64,000 nt of DNA, taken from Herbaspirillum sp. WKF16. GTDB taxonomy: Bacteria; Pseudomonadota; Gammaproteobacteria; Burkholderiales; Burkholderiaceae_D. Positions 55,384 through 64,000 of the stretch are shown in pieces. The position numbers and the translations under genes were made by a program. The DNA is taken from NCBI RefSeq assembly GCF_028993615.1, contig NZ_CP118632.1:2232001-2296000 (forward strand). Direction: 5' to 3'. How positions within the stretch are numbered: the stretch's first letter is position 1; each line of letters begins with the position of its first letter. The notes under the pieces are model-generated. The model saw only the letters and a list, made by a program, of their open reading frames with translations. It made no database searches and had not been told where the DNA came from.

Positions 55384-56100
55384 ATGACAACACCTGCTTA
55401 TAAGCGCGTACTCCTCAAACTTTCCGGCGAAGCACTCATGGGCGACGACGCCTACGGTATCAATCGCGCGACCATCGAACGCATGGTCGCGGATGTGGCA
55501 GAAATCAGCAAACTGGGCGTGGAGCTGGCGATCGTGATCGGCGGCGGCAACATCTTCCGCGGCGTGGCGCCGGGCGCCCAGGGCATGGATCGCGCGACCG
55601 CCGACTACATGGGCATGCTGGCCACCGTCATGAACTCGCTGGCCCTGGCCGACGCCATGCGCCAGGCCGGCCTGACCGCCCGCGTGATGTCGGCCATCGG
55701 CATCGAACAGGTGGTCGAGCCCTATGTGCGCCCCAAGGCGCTGCAATACCTGGAAGAGGGCAAGGTGGTGGTGTTCGCCGCCGGCACCGGCAACCCCTTC
55801 TTCACCACCGACACGGCTGCCGCGCTGCGCGGTTCGGAAATCGGCGCCCAAATCGTGCTCAAGGCGACCAAGGTCGACGGCGTCTACACCGCCGACCCGA
55901 AGAAGGATCCCGCCGCCACCCGCTACGCGTCGATTTCCTTCGACGAGGCCATCTCCAAGCACCTGCAGGTCATGGACGCCACCGCCTTCGCGCTGTGCCG
56001 CGACCAGAAGCTGCCGATCAAGGTGTTTTCCATCGTCAAGCCGGGCGCATTGAAGCGCGTGATCCTGGGCGAAGACGAGGGAACGCTGGTCCACGTCTGA
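55384..56100 (+). CDS. pyrH: UMP kinase
   Basis: The 238-residue amino-acid-kinase-fold enzyme phosphorylates UMP to [31 protein letters not shown] and [19 protein letters not shown] are family motifs. ATG 55384 is the standard start ([18 protein letters not shown]). It lies 270 bases after tsf, past a terminator, so it needs its own promoter. frr follows. Confidence 0.98.
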   Translation: MTTPAYKRVLLKLSGEALMGDDAYGINRATIERMVADVAEISKLGVELAIVIGGGNIFRGVAPGAQGMDRATADYMGMLATVMNSLALADAMRQAGLTARVMSAIGIEQVVEPYVRPKALQYLEEGKVVVFAAGTGNPFFTTDTAAALRGSEIGAQIVLKATKVDGVYTADPKKDPAATRYASISFDEAISKHLQVMDATAFALCRDQKLPIKVFSIVKPGALKRVILGEDEGTLVHV

Positions 56101-56213
56101 GGCGCTGCGCGCAGATAAAACCGGCCGTGTGCCGGTATTCCCGTTTACAATGCCCGCTTTCCCATGGGCATTCGCATTCAAGACAAGTTATTGCATCAAG
56201 TTAGGAGAGCAGC

Positions 56214-56774
56214 ATGAGTGTCGCTGACGTCAAAAAGAACAGTGAACAAAAGATGAGCAAGTCGATCGAGACGCTCAAGGCCAACCTGGCCAAGGTCCGC
56301 ACCGGCCGTGCGCACACCGGCATCCTGGACCAGGTCATGGTCGACTACTACGGCAGCCCGACCGGCCTGTCGCAAGTGGCCAACCTTACCCTGATCGACG
56401 CCCGCACGATCGGCGTGCAGCCGTATGAAAAGAAGATGGTGGCCGCAGTCGAGAAGGCCATCCGCGAAGCCGACCTGGGCTTGAATCCCGCCACCCACGG
56501 CGAACTGATCCGCGTGCCGATGCCGCCGCTGACCGAAGAGCGCCGCAAGGAAATGGTCAAGCTGGTCAAGGGTGAGGCCGAAGACGCCAAGATCGCGATC
56601 CGCAACATCCGCCGCGAAGCCAACGAAGGCCTGAAGAAACTGGTCAAGGACAAGGTCGCCTCGGAAGACGACGAACGTCGCGGCCAGGACGACGTCCAGA
56701 AGCTGACCGACAAGTTCGTCGCCGAGATCGACAAGCTGGTCGGCGAGAAGGAAAAGGAAGTGATGACGGTGTGA
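56214..56774 (+). CDS. frr: Ribosome recycling factor
   Basis: The 186-residue factor splits post-termination ribosomes together with EF-G. It shows the complete triple-helix-bundle sequence, with [37 protein letters not shown] and the C-terminal [30 protein letters not shown]. It has a good AGGAGAG ribosome-binding site before ATG 56214. Pairing with pyrH is conserved. A long GC hairpin lies just downstream. Confidence 0.98.
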   Translation: MSVADVKKNSEQKMSKSIETLKANLAKVRTGRAHTGILDQVMVDYYGSPTGLSQVANLTLIDARTIGVQPYEKKMVAAVEKAIREADLGLNPATHGELIRVPMPPLTEERRKEMVKLVKGEAEDAKIAIRNIRREANEGLKKLVKDKVASEDDERRGQDDVQKLTDKFVAEIDKLVGEKEKEVMTV

Positions 56775-56794
56775 CGCCGTCCTTGCAGGGCCTG

Positions 56795-56823
56795 CGCGCG
56801 GCCGCCTTGTCCGCGGCCGCGCG
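56795..56823 (+). other. Very stable 11-bp GC-only hairpin between frr and uppS
   Basis: CGCGCGGCCGC and GCGGCCGCGCG form a perfect stem with a 7-base loop. No T tract follows. It may protect the frr mRNA 3' end or cause pausing; the rest of the 206-base gap holds no supported gene. Confidence 0.5.
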
Positions 56824-56980
56824 GCACAGCATCAGAAACAAAAGGAATAATTGTGCGGCGGGCAGCGCCAAGGCTGCCGACGCAAGTGCGGCTGAGCTAT
56901 CGGCCGCCTTGTTTGTCAAAGTCCCGGCAGCCCGCTACCATGGTGCGGCTCAACGCCATCAATGCACTAAATAATTTTTC

Positions 56981-57738
<758 letters not shown>

Positions 57739-57739
<1 letters not shown>

Positions 57740-58566
57740 TGCTAAAGACGCGCGTCATCACGGCGTTGATCCTGCTGGCGATCCTGTTGCCGATCCTGTA
57801 CTTCGATTACTTCCCGGCGTTCGCCATGGCCGCGCTGGTGTTCTTCGCGGCCGGCGCCTGGGAATGTTTCCGCCTGTTCAAGAGCCCGCGCCCGGCGGTG
57901 TGGGCGGTGGCGTGGACGCTGGTGTTCTGCGTGATCCTGTTCTTCAGCGGCCTGCCCAGCGTGCGTCCGCTGTATGTGCTGTGCGTGGTGCTGTGGGCGA
58001 TACGCTTCACGCCCGCGCTGGCGCTGGGCCTGCCCAAGGCCGAGGTGTTCGCCAACCGGCTGTTGAACGGCACCTACATGCTCTCCATCTTGGGTTGCTT
58101 CGTGGCCATCGTCGACCTGTTCCAGCGCTCGCCGCTGTACTTGCTGTCGGTCATGGCGGTGGTCTGGGTGGCCGACATCGGCGCTTACTTCTCCGGCAAG
58201 GGCTTCGGCCGCCACAAGCTGGCGCCGTCGATTTCACCGGGCAAGTCCTGGGAAGGCGCCATCGGCGGCTGGCTCGCGGTGCTGGTGATTTCGGCCGCGG
58301 TGGCGATGTCGGTCAGCCTGGGCGAGACCTTCCAGCTGCGCCTGTTCGACCGCTGGGGATGGCTGGCCTTTGTCGCGGCGCTTACCGTGATGGTCGCCGC
58401 CAGCGTGGTGGGCGACCTGTTCGAGTCGCAATTGAAGCGCCGCGCCGGCATGAAGGACAGCAGCAACCTGCTGCCCGGCCATGGCGGCGTGCTCGACCGC
58501 ATCGATGCCCTCATTCCCGTGCTGCCGCTGGCGGCACTGATCGATCTCTGGCTGGCGGCTGCGTAA
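57739..58566 (+). CDS. cdsA: Phosphatidate cytidylyltransferase
   Basis: The 275-residue inner-membrane enzyme makes CDP-diacylglycerol. It has about seven hydrophobic helices, [29 protein letters not shown], and the C-terminal CDS signature [32 protein letters not shown] with its conserved acidic residues. ATG 57739 overlaps the uppS stop. dxr follows after 28 bases. Confidence 0.97.
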
Positions 58567-58594
58567 GCGCCGCCGGCTCACTCCCGGAAATTCC

Positions 58595-59767
58595 ATGCAG
58601 TCCATCAGCATCCTCGGCTCCACCGGTTCCATCGGCGTCTCCACGCTGGACGTCATCGCCCGGCATCCCGATCGCTACCGCGTCCATGCCCTGAGCGCCC
58701 ACGCGCGGGTGGCCGAGCTGGCGGCGCAGTGCGAGCGCTTCCGTCCGCGGGTCGCCGTGGTCGGCTCGGCCGCCGCGGCCGCCGAGCTGGAGGCGCTGCT
58801 GCGCGCCAGGGAGGTCGCCACCGACGTGGCCTACGGCCCGCAGGCGCTGTGCGATATCGCTTCTGCCGACGGCTGCGACATGGTCATGGCCGCGATTGTC
58901 GGCGCCGCGGGCCTGGCCTCGACCCTGGCGGCGGCGCGGGCCGGCAAGAAGATCTTGCTGGCCAACAAGGAGGCGCTGGTGATCTCCGGGCAACTGCTGA
59001 TGGATGCGGTGGCCGCCAACGGCGCCAGCCTGCTGCCCATCGACAGCGAACACAACGCCATCTTCCAGTGCCTGCCGCCGGGCTACACCCGTTCGCTGCC
59101 GGCGCACGGCGTGGAGCGCATCCTGCTGACCGCTTCCGGCGGCCCGTTCCTGACCCGCGACGTCGCCACCCTCAACGAGGTCACCGTGGAAGAGGCGGTG
59201 GCGCATCCGAAGTGGGTCATGGGGCGCAAGATCTCGGTGGACTCCGCCACCATGATGAACAAGGGCCTGGAAGTGATCGAGGCGCACTGGCTGTTCGGCG
59301 CGCCGGCCGACAAGATCGAGGTGGTCATCCATCCGCAAAGCGTGATCCATTCGATGGTGTCCTATGTCGACGGCTCGGTGCTGGCGCAGTTGGGCAACCC
59401 CGACATGCGCACGCCCATCGCCAATGCGCTGGCCTATCCCGAGCGCATCGCCTCGGGCGTGGCGCCGCTGGACCTGGCGCAGATCGCCCGGCTGTCGTTC
59501 AGCCAGCCCGACCTGCAGCGCTTTCCCTGCCTGAAACTGGCGTATGATGCCTTGCGCGCGGGCGGCACGCTGGCTGCCGTCCTGAACGCGGCCAACGAGG
59601 TCGCCGTGCAAGCCTTCCTCGACCGCAGGATCGGGTTCAGGAAGATCGACCAACTGATAGAACGGGTCATGTCCGCGATTCCCAACCGCCAGGCGGCCGA
59701 CATCGGCGCGCTGCTGGAGCAGGATGCCGCGGCGCGCGCCCATGCCGAAGCCCTGATTTCACAATGA
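58595..59767 (+). CDS. dxr: 1-deoxy-D-xylulose 5-phosphate reductoisomerase
   Basis: The 390-residue enzyme catalyses the second step of the non-mevalonate isoprenoid pathway, feeding UppS nearby. The NADPH motif [14 protein letters not shown] is at the N-terminus. [33 protein letters not shown] and [24 protein letters not shown] segments ([17 protein letters not shown]) are diagnostic. Its stop overlaps the rseP start by 4 bases (ATGA). Confidence 0.98.
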   Translation: MQSISILGSTGSIGVSTLDVIARHPDRYRVHALSAHARVAELAAQCERFRPRVAVVGSAAAAAELEALLRAREVATDVAYGPQALCDIASADGCDMVMAAIVGAAGLASTLAAARAGKKILLANKEALVISGQLLMDAVAANGASLLPIDSEHNAIFQCLPPGYTRSLPAHGVERILLTASGGPFLTRDVATLNEVTVEEAVAHPKWVMGRKISVDSATMMNKGLEVIEAHWLFGAPADKIEVVIHPQSVIHSMVSYVDGSVLAQLGNPDMRTPIANALAYPERIASGVAPLDLAQIARLSFSQPDLQRFPCLKLAYDALRAGGTLAAVLNAANEVAVQAFLDRRIGFRKIDQLIERVMSAIPNRQAADIGALLEQDAAARAHAEALISQ

Positions 59768-61137
59768 CCCTGCTGCACACCCTGCTGGCCTTCTTCGTCG
59801 CCCTCGGCACCCTGGTCGTGGTGCACGAGCTGGGGCATTACCTGGTCGCCCGCTGGTGCGGCGTGAAGGTGCTGCGTTTTTCGGTGGGCATGGGGCGGGT
59901 GATCTGGTCGCGCCGCTTCGGCCGCGACCGCACCGAATGGGCGCTGTCCATCCTGCCGCTGGGCGGCTACGTGAAGATGCTCGACGCCCGCGAGCAGGAC
60001 CTGCAGGACATCCCCCCGGAAGACCTCAAGCGCGAATTCACCCGCCAGTCGGTGTGGCGCCGCATCGCCATCGTGGCGGCCGGCCCGATCGCCAACTTCC
60101 TGCTGGCGATCCTGCTGTTCGCCGGGCTGTACATGCATGGGGTGCCCGAGCCGGTGCCCACGCTACGCGGCGCCGAGCAGCAGACTGCCGCCTGGCAGGC
60201 CGGCTTGCGCGCCGGCGACCGCATCACGGCCATCAACGGCGCGCCGGTGCAGGTCTGGTCGGAGGTGCGCTGGAAACTGATGCAACTGGTGCTGGAAAAG
60301 GCCGATGCACGGGTGGATGTCGAGCGCCTGAACCCGAACGGGGAGGGCAAGCTGCTCAACAGCGTCACGCTGCGCCTGGACGGCGTCAGCAGCAATGAAC
60401 TGGAAGGCGATTTCCTGGCCAAGCTGGGCCTGGCGCTGGCGCGCCCGCCGGCGGTGCTGGGCAAGATCATGGACGGCCCGGCCAAGGCGGCCGGGCTGCA
60501 GACCAGCGACCGCATCCTGGCCATCGACGGCGCGCCGGTGCGCGACGGCCTGGCCTTCGTCGAGAAGGTGCGCGAGTCGGCCGGCAAGAGCCTGGCGCTG
60601 CACGGCATGCGTGGCGCTTCCGCCTTCGACGTGACGGTGGTGCCGGAGAGCGTCGAGGACGGCGCCGAGGGCCGCCGCATCGGCCGCATCAAGGTCGAGG
60701 TGCCGCTGGCGCCGGAGATGGCGACCGTCAGCGACGGTCCGCTGGAAGCCGTCGCCAAGGGCGCGCGCCGCACCTGGGACACCAGCGTGATGACCATCAA
60801 GATGATCGGCAAGATGATCGTCGGGCAGGTCTCCCTGAAGAACATCACCGGCCCCATCACCATCGCCGATTACGCAGGGCAGACTGCGCGCGTGGGCCTG
60901 GTCAGCTACCTGAGCTTCCTGGCTTTCATCAGCATCAGCCTGGGCGTGATGAATCTCTTGCCGATCCCGGTTTTAGATGGCGGTCATTTGCTGTATTATG
61001 CGCTGGAGATTTTGACAGGGCGGCCCGTTTCCGAGCGGTTTGGGGAAATCGCGCAGCGCGCCGGCCTGGGAATACTGATGGCGCTGATGCTCGTGGCCGC
61101 TTTCAACGACATCGTGCGCTTGATGTTCCAAGGATAG
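59764..61137 (+). CDS. rseP: RIP metalloprotease RseP
   Basis: The 457-residue inner-membrane site-2 protease cleaves the anti-sigmaE factor RseA in the envelope stress cascade. The zinc site [15 protein letters not shown] lies near residue 20. Two PDZ segments lie in the periplasmic loop (about 125-310: [17 protein letters not shown] and [17 protein letters not shown]), and the second active-site part is [13 protein letters not shown] near 400. It overlaps dxr by 4 bases. A complex terminator-like structure separates it from bamA. Confidence 0.97.
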   Translation: MTLLHTLLAFFVALGTLVVVHELGHYLVARWCGVKVLRFSVGMGRVIWSRRFGRDRTEWALSILPLGGYVKMLDAREQDLQDIPPEDLKREFTRQSVWRRIAIVAAGPIANFLLAILLFAGLYMHGVPEPVPTLRGAEQQTAAWQAGLRAGDRITAINGAPVQVWSEVRWKLMQLVLEKADARVDVERLNPNGEGKLLNSVTLRLDGVSSNELEGDFLAKLGLALARPPAVLGKIMDGPAKAAGLQTSDRILAIDGAPVRDGLAFVEKVRESAGKSLALHGMRGASAFDVTVVPESVEDGAEGRRIGRIKVEVPLAPEMATVSDGPLEAVAKGARRTWDTSVMTIKMIGKMIVGQVSLKNITGPITIADYAGQTARVGLVSYLSFLAFISISLGVMNLLPIPVLDGGHLLYYALEILTGRPVSERFGEIAQRAGLGILMALMLVAAFNDIVRLMFQG

Positions 61138-61202
61138 ATCCGGCCTCTTGCCGGCCTTTGCGATGCGAGTCGCGGGAGCCGGCGAAAAAGACCGGATTTT
61201 TT
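61138..61202 (+). terminator. Multi-stem terminator after rseP
   Basis: ATCCGG (61138-61143) pairs with CCGGAT (61192-61197), enclosing a GCCGGC/GCCGGC stem and a GCGA/TCGC stem. Six T residues end the structure. It begins directly after the rseP stop codon. Confidence 0.5.
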
Positions 61203-61233
61203 ACATTTGCCGGCCAACCCCGATGGCAGTTGT

Positions 61234-61275
61234 TAAGCAATTGGCAATGGATTGCGATCCGTTTTCAATTGCTTA
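61234..61275. promoter_or_regulatory. 10-bp inverted repeat upstream of bamA
   Basis: TAAGCAATTG and CAATTGCTTA are perfect reverse complements separated by 22 bases, 52 bases before the bamA ATG. It may be an operator or a leader hairpin. Confidence 0.35.
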
Positions 61276-61327
61276 CCAGCATCATGTCAGGCAGTGCCGC
61301 GGCTAAAACACTGTTGATGAACGATAG

Positions 61328-63712
61328 ATGAAATTACACCCTGCGCAATATCCCATCCCGACAATCTCCCGTCGCCTGATCGCCGCAGCCGCGTTCGCCC
61401 TGTGCTCCAGCCAGGCCATGGCGGCGGCGCCTTTCGTGGTCAAGGACATCCGCGTCGAAGGCATCCAGCGCACCGAAGCCGGCACCGTCTTCAGCTACCT
61501 GCCGGTGCGCGTGGGCGACACCTTCACCGATGAAAAGGGCACTGCGGCCATCAAGGCGCTGTACGCGACCGGCTTCTTCCGGGATGTGCGCATCGAAGCC
61601 GAAGGCGACGTGCTGGTGGTGCAGGTGGTCGAGCGGCCGGCGATCGCCAGCGTCGACTTCTCGGGCATCAAGGAATTCGACAAGGAACAGCTGACCAAGG
61701 CGTTGAAGGAAATCGGCGTGGCCGACTCCCGCATCTTCGACCGCTCCCAGGTGGACCGCGCCGAGCAGGAGCTCAAGCGCCAGTACCTGTCGCGCGGCCT
61801 GTATGGCGCCAAGGTGTCGACCACCGTGACCCCGGTGGAGCGCAATCGCGTGGCCATCACCTTCACCGTGGACGAAGGCGAGGTTTCGCGCATCAAGCAG
61901 ATCAGCTTCGTCGGCAACAAGGTGTTCTCCGACGGCACCCTGCGCGACCAGATCAAGCTGACCACGCCGGGCTGGTTCACCTGGTACACCAAGGCCGACC
62001 AGTATTCCAAGGAAAAGCTGCAGGGCGACATCGAGACCCTGCGTTCCTACTACCTGGATCGCGGCTACCTGGAGATGCAGGTCGAGTCCACCCAGGTCTC
62101 GATCACGCCGGACAAGAAGGACATCTACGTCACCGTCAACATCAAGGAAGGTGAGAAATACACCGTTTCCGGCGTCAAGCTGGAAGGCGAGATGTTCGGC
62201 ATGGACCAGGAGCTGGCCTCGCTGGTGCAGCTGAAGAAGGGCGACGTCTACTCGGGCTCCAAGCTCACCGACAGCACCAAGAAGATCAGCGAGCGCATGG
62301 GCAACTTCGGCTACGCGTTCGCCAACGTGAACGCCAACCCGAACGTCGACCGCGAGAAGAAGGAAGTCGCCTTCACGATCATGATCGACCCGGGCAAGCG
62401 GGTCTACGTGCGCCACATCAACATCGCCGGCAATACCAAGACCCGCGATGAAGTGATCCGCCGCGAATTCCGCCAGTTCGAGGATTCCTGGTACGACGGC
62501 GAGAAGATCAAGCTCTCGCGCGACCGCGTGGACCGCCTCGGCTACTTCAAGGAAGTCACCGTTGACACGCCGGAAGTGGCGGGCGCCAACGACCAGGTGG
62601 ACGTCAACATGAAGGTCGAGGAAAAGCCGACCGGCAACATCATGGTCGGCGCCGGCTTCTCGCAGGCCGACAAGGTCAGCCTGACCGGCTCGATCTCGCA
62701 GGAAAACGCATTCGGCAGCGGCAACACCGTGGGCATCGACGTCAACACCAGCTCGCGCTACCGCACGATCTCGGTGTCGACCACCAATCCTTACTTCACC
62801 GACGACGGCATCAGCCGCACCTACGAAGTCTACCTGCGCACGATCCGTCCGTCGGTCTATGCCACCGGCGACTACCGCGTCAAGACCCTGGGCGGCAGCG
62901 TCAAGTTCGGCGTGCCGTTCTCGGAACTGGACCGCGTGTTCTTCGGCGTTGGCCTCGAAAGCACGCAGGTCAGCACCGACTACACCAGCCCGTCGCTGTA
63001 CCGCCAGTATGTGCGCGACTTCGGCGGCAACGGCGGCGCAGGTTGCAACGTTTCCTCCGACCTGACCTCGGCTGCGACTTGCGGCATCGGCAGCACCACC
63101 ACGCTGTCCATCCCCTTGACCGTGGCGTGGCAGCGCGACGGCCGCGACAGCGCCCTGGTGCCGACCACCGGCCAGTACATGCGCGCCAACCTGGAAGTGT
63201 CGACGCTGGGTTCGCTGAAGTACTATCGCGCCAGCTACCAGCACCAGTATTTCCAACCGTTCTTCAGCAAGGCCGTGACGCTGGCGCTGAACGGCGAGTT
63301 CGACTACGGCCGCGGCTTCGGCGGCAAGCCGTATCCGGTGTTCAAGAACTACTACGCCGGCGGCATGGGCACCGTGCGCGGCTATGAGGCATCGTCGCTG
63401 GGTAGCCTGAAAGACCAGTACGGCGACTCGATGGGCGGCGCCTCGCGCCTGTACGGCAATGCGGAGTTACAATTCCCGTTCCCGGGCTCGGGCCAGGACC
63501 GTACACTGCGCTGGTTCACCTTCTTCGACGGCGGCAACGTCTTCGCCGATCGCCAGAGCATCCAGTTCAGCGACCTGCGCTATTCGGCAGGCGTGGGCAT
63601 CAGCTGGGTGTCGCCGATCGGTCCGCTGAAGCTGAGCTACGGCAAGCCGTTGAACCTGAAGGACGGCGACAAGTCTCAAACCTTCCAGTTCCAACTGGGT
63701 ACCGGCTTCTAA
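61328..63712 (+). CDS. bamA: Outer membrane protein assembly factor BamA
   Basis: The 794-residue outer-membrane protein inserts beta-barrel proteins. A signal peptide (residues about 1-34, SSQAMAA) precedes five POTRA domains (about 35-425; APFVVKDIRVEGIQRTEAGTVF is POTRA1). A 16-strand barrel follows (about 430-794). The loop-6 motif GTVRGYE lies near residue 685, and the C-terminal beta-signal ends in Phe (FQFQLGTGF). It is followed by ompH/skp as expected. Confidence 0.98.
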   Translation: MKLHPAQYPIPTISRRLIAAAAFALCSSQAMAAAPFVVKDIRVEGIQRTEAGTVFSYLPVRVGDTFTDEKGTAAIKALYATGFFRDVRIEAEGDVLVVQVVERPAIASVDFSGIKEFDKEQLTKALKEIGVADSRIFDRSQVDRAEQELKRQYLSRGLYGAKVSTTVTPVERNRVAITFTVDEGEVSRIKQISFVGNKVFSDGTLRDQIKLTTPGWFTWYTKADQYSKEKLQGDIETLRSYYLDRGYLEMQVESTQVSITPDKKDIYVTVNIKEGEKYTVSGVKLEGEMFGMDQELASLVQLKKGDVYSGSKLTDSTKKISERMGNFGYAFANVNANPNVDREKKEVAFTIMIDPGKRVYVRHINIAGNTKTRDEVIRREFRQFEDSWYDGEKIKLSRDRVDRLGYFKEVTVDTPEVAGANDQVDVNMKVEEKPTGNIMVGAGFSQADKVSLTGSISQENAFGSGNTVGIDVNTSSRYRTISVSTTNPYFTDDGISRTYEVYLRTIRPSVYATGDYRVKTLGGSVKFGVPFSELDRVFFGVGLESTQVSTDYTSPSLYRQYVRDFGGNGGAGCNVSSDLTSAATCGIGSTTTLSIPLTVAWQRDGRDSALVPTTGQYMRANLEVSTLGSLKYYRASYQHQYFQPFFSKAVTLALNGEFDYGRGFGGKPYPVFKNYYAGGMGTVRGYEASSLGSLKDQYGDSMGGASRLYGNAELQFPFPGSGQDRTLRWFTFFDGGNVFADRQSIQFSDLRYSAGVGISWVSPIGPLKLSYGKPLNLKDGDKSQTFQFQLGTGF

Positions 63713-63750
63713 GCCGGGCATTATTGAATTCTGTATTACGGAGAACAACC

Positions 63751-64000
63751 TTGAAGTTCATGACCAAATCGTTCCTGACCCTGCAAACCATCGTGATGGC
63801 GGCCTGCCTGATGAGCGCCGCAGCTGTTCAAGCGCAGGAAAGCTCGAAGATCGCCTTCGTCAGCACCGAGCGCATCTTCCGTGAAGCGGTGCCCGCCAAG
63901 GCTGCGCAAACCAAGCTGGAAGCCGAGTTCGCCAAGCGCGACCGCGAGCTGCAGGATATGGCGGCACGCCTGAAGACCCAGTCCGAAAAGCTGGACAAGG
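63751..64000 (+). CDS. skp: OmpH/Skp periplasmic chaperone, 3' end outside the window
   Basis: The first about 83 residues are visible. A signal peptide (VMAACLMSAAAVQAQE, cleavage after VQA) is followed by SSKIAFVSTERIFREA, the start of Skp, and a Lys/Glu-rich coiled coil (KLEAEFAKRDRELQDMAARLK). The TTG at 63751 is preferred because GGAG lies 7 bases upstream of it; ATG 63760 is 16 bases from that site. Skp chaperones unfolded outer-membrane proteins to BamA, the preceding gene. Confidence 0.9.
   Translation, partial: MKFMTKSFLTLQTIVMAACLMSAAAVQAQESSKIAFVSTERIFREAVPAKAAQTKLEAEFAKRDRELQDMAARLKTQSEKLDK

Overview
The window is a high-GC chromosomal segment of a betaproteobacterium, most likely Burkholderiales and probably Oxalobacteraceae close to Herbaspirillum. 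That assignment is inference. It rests on the rpsB-tsf-pyrH-frr-uppS-cdsA-dxr-rseP-bamA-ompH order, a paired cphA'/cphA locus with a divergent ABC transporter and DUF1854 gene, a DUF4148 protein, and an MCP of the kind common in this order. Almost everything from 4.4 kb onward is dense housekeeping sequence with strong G/C third-position preference.

The left end (1-4.33 kb) is different. Its base composition is visibly lower in G+C: 31 of 60 bases at 1501 and 33 of 60 at 3901, against 45 of 60 in radA at 14461. It carries an unrecognised gene cut by the window edge, a CbiT-like methyltransferase, a large fusion of a TOMM leader-binding-like N-terminus, a SagB-type dehydrogenase and a YcaO cyclodehydratase ending in a PxPxP tail, and a convergent ATP-grasp ligase related to the cyanophycin synthetase ATP-grasp domain. 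It abuts the 3' end of tRNA-Ser(GCU), a classic integration position. This looks like the right end of an island encoding an azol(in)e-containing RiPP pathway, and it is the most interesting part of the window.

4.6-16 kb holds lysC, a DUF4148 protein, a LysR regulator, a thioredoxin-like protein, the tsaB-rimI-UDG-DUF1853 operon, lplT, alr and radA. 15.6-18.3 kb is an ompR-envZ operon whose third gene is a secreted FlhE-like protein. 18.5-23.5 kb has a small secreted protein, an amino-acid ABC permease and binding protein without their ATPase, the ABC-F protein yheS, and prmB. 23.7-27.4 kb is a dapC-dapD-arsC-like-dapE cluster for lysine and diaminopimelate synthesis, which complements lysC. 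27.7-40 kb has a chemoreceptor, an orphan branched-chain-type binding protein, and smc-zipA-ligA-galU-def for chromosome, division, envelope and protein maturation.

40-48.5 kb is a cyanophycin locus: cphA'-cphA on the minus strand, and an ABC exporter-like protein with a zinc-ribbon-like element plus DUF1854 on the plus strand. 48.6-53 kb holds a pseudouridine synthase, glnD and map. 53.3-64 kb is the translation/envelope cluster rpsB to bamA and the start of ompH/skp, cut by the window end. Intrinsic terminators and several credible sigma70 promoters mark transcription-unit boundaries.
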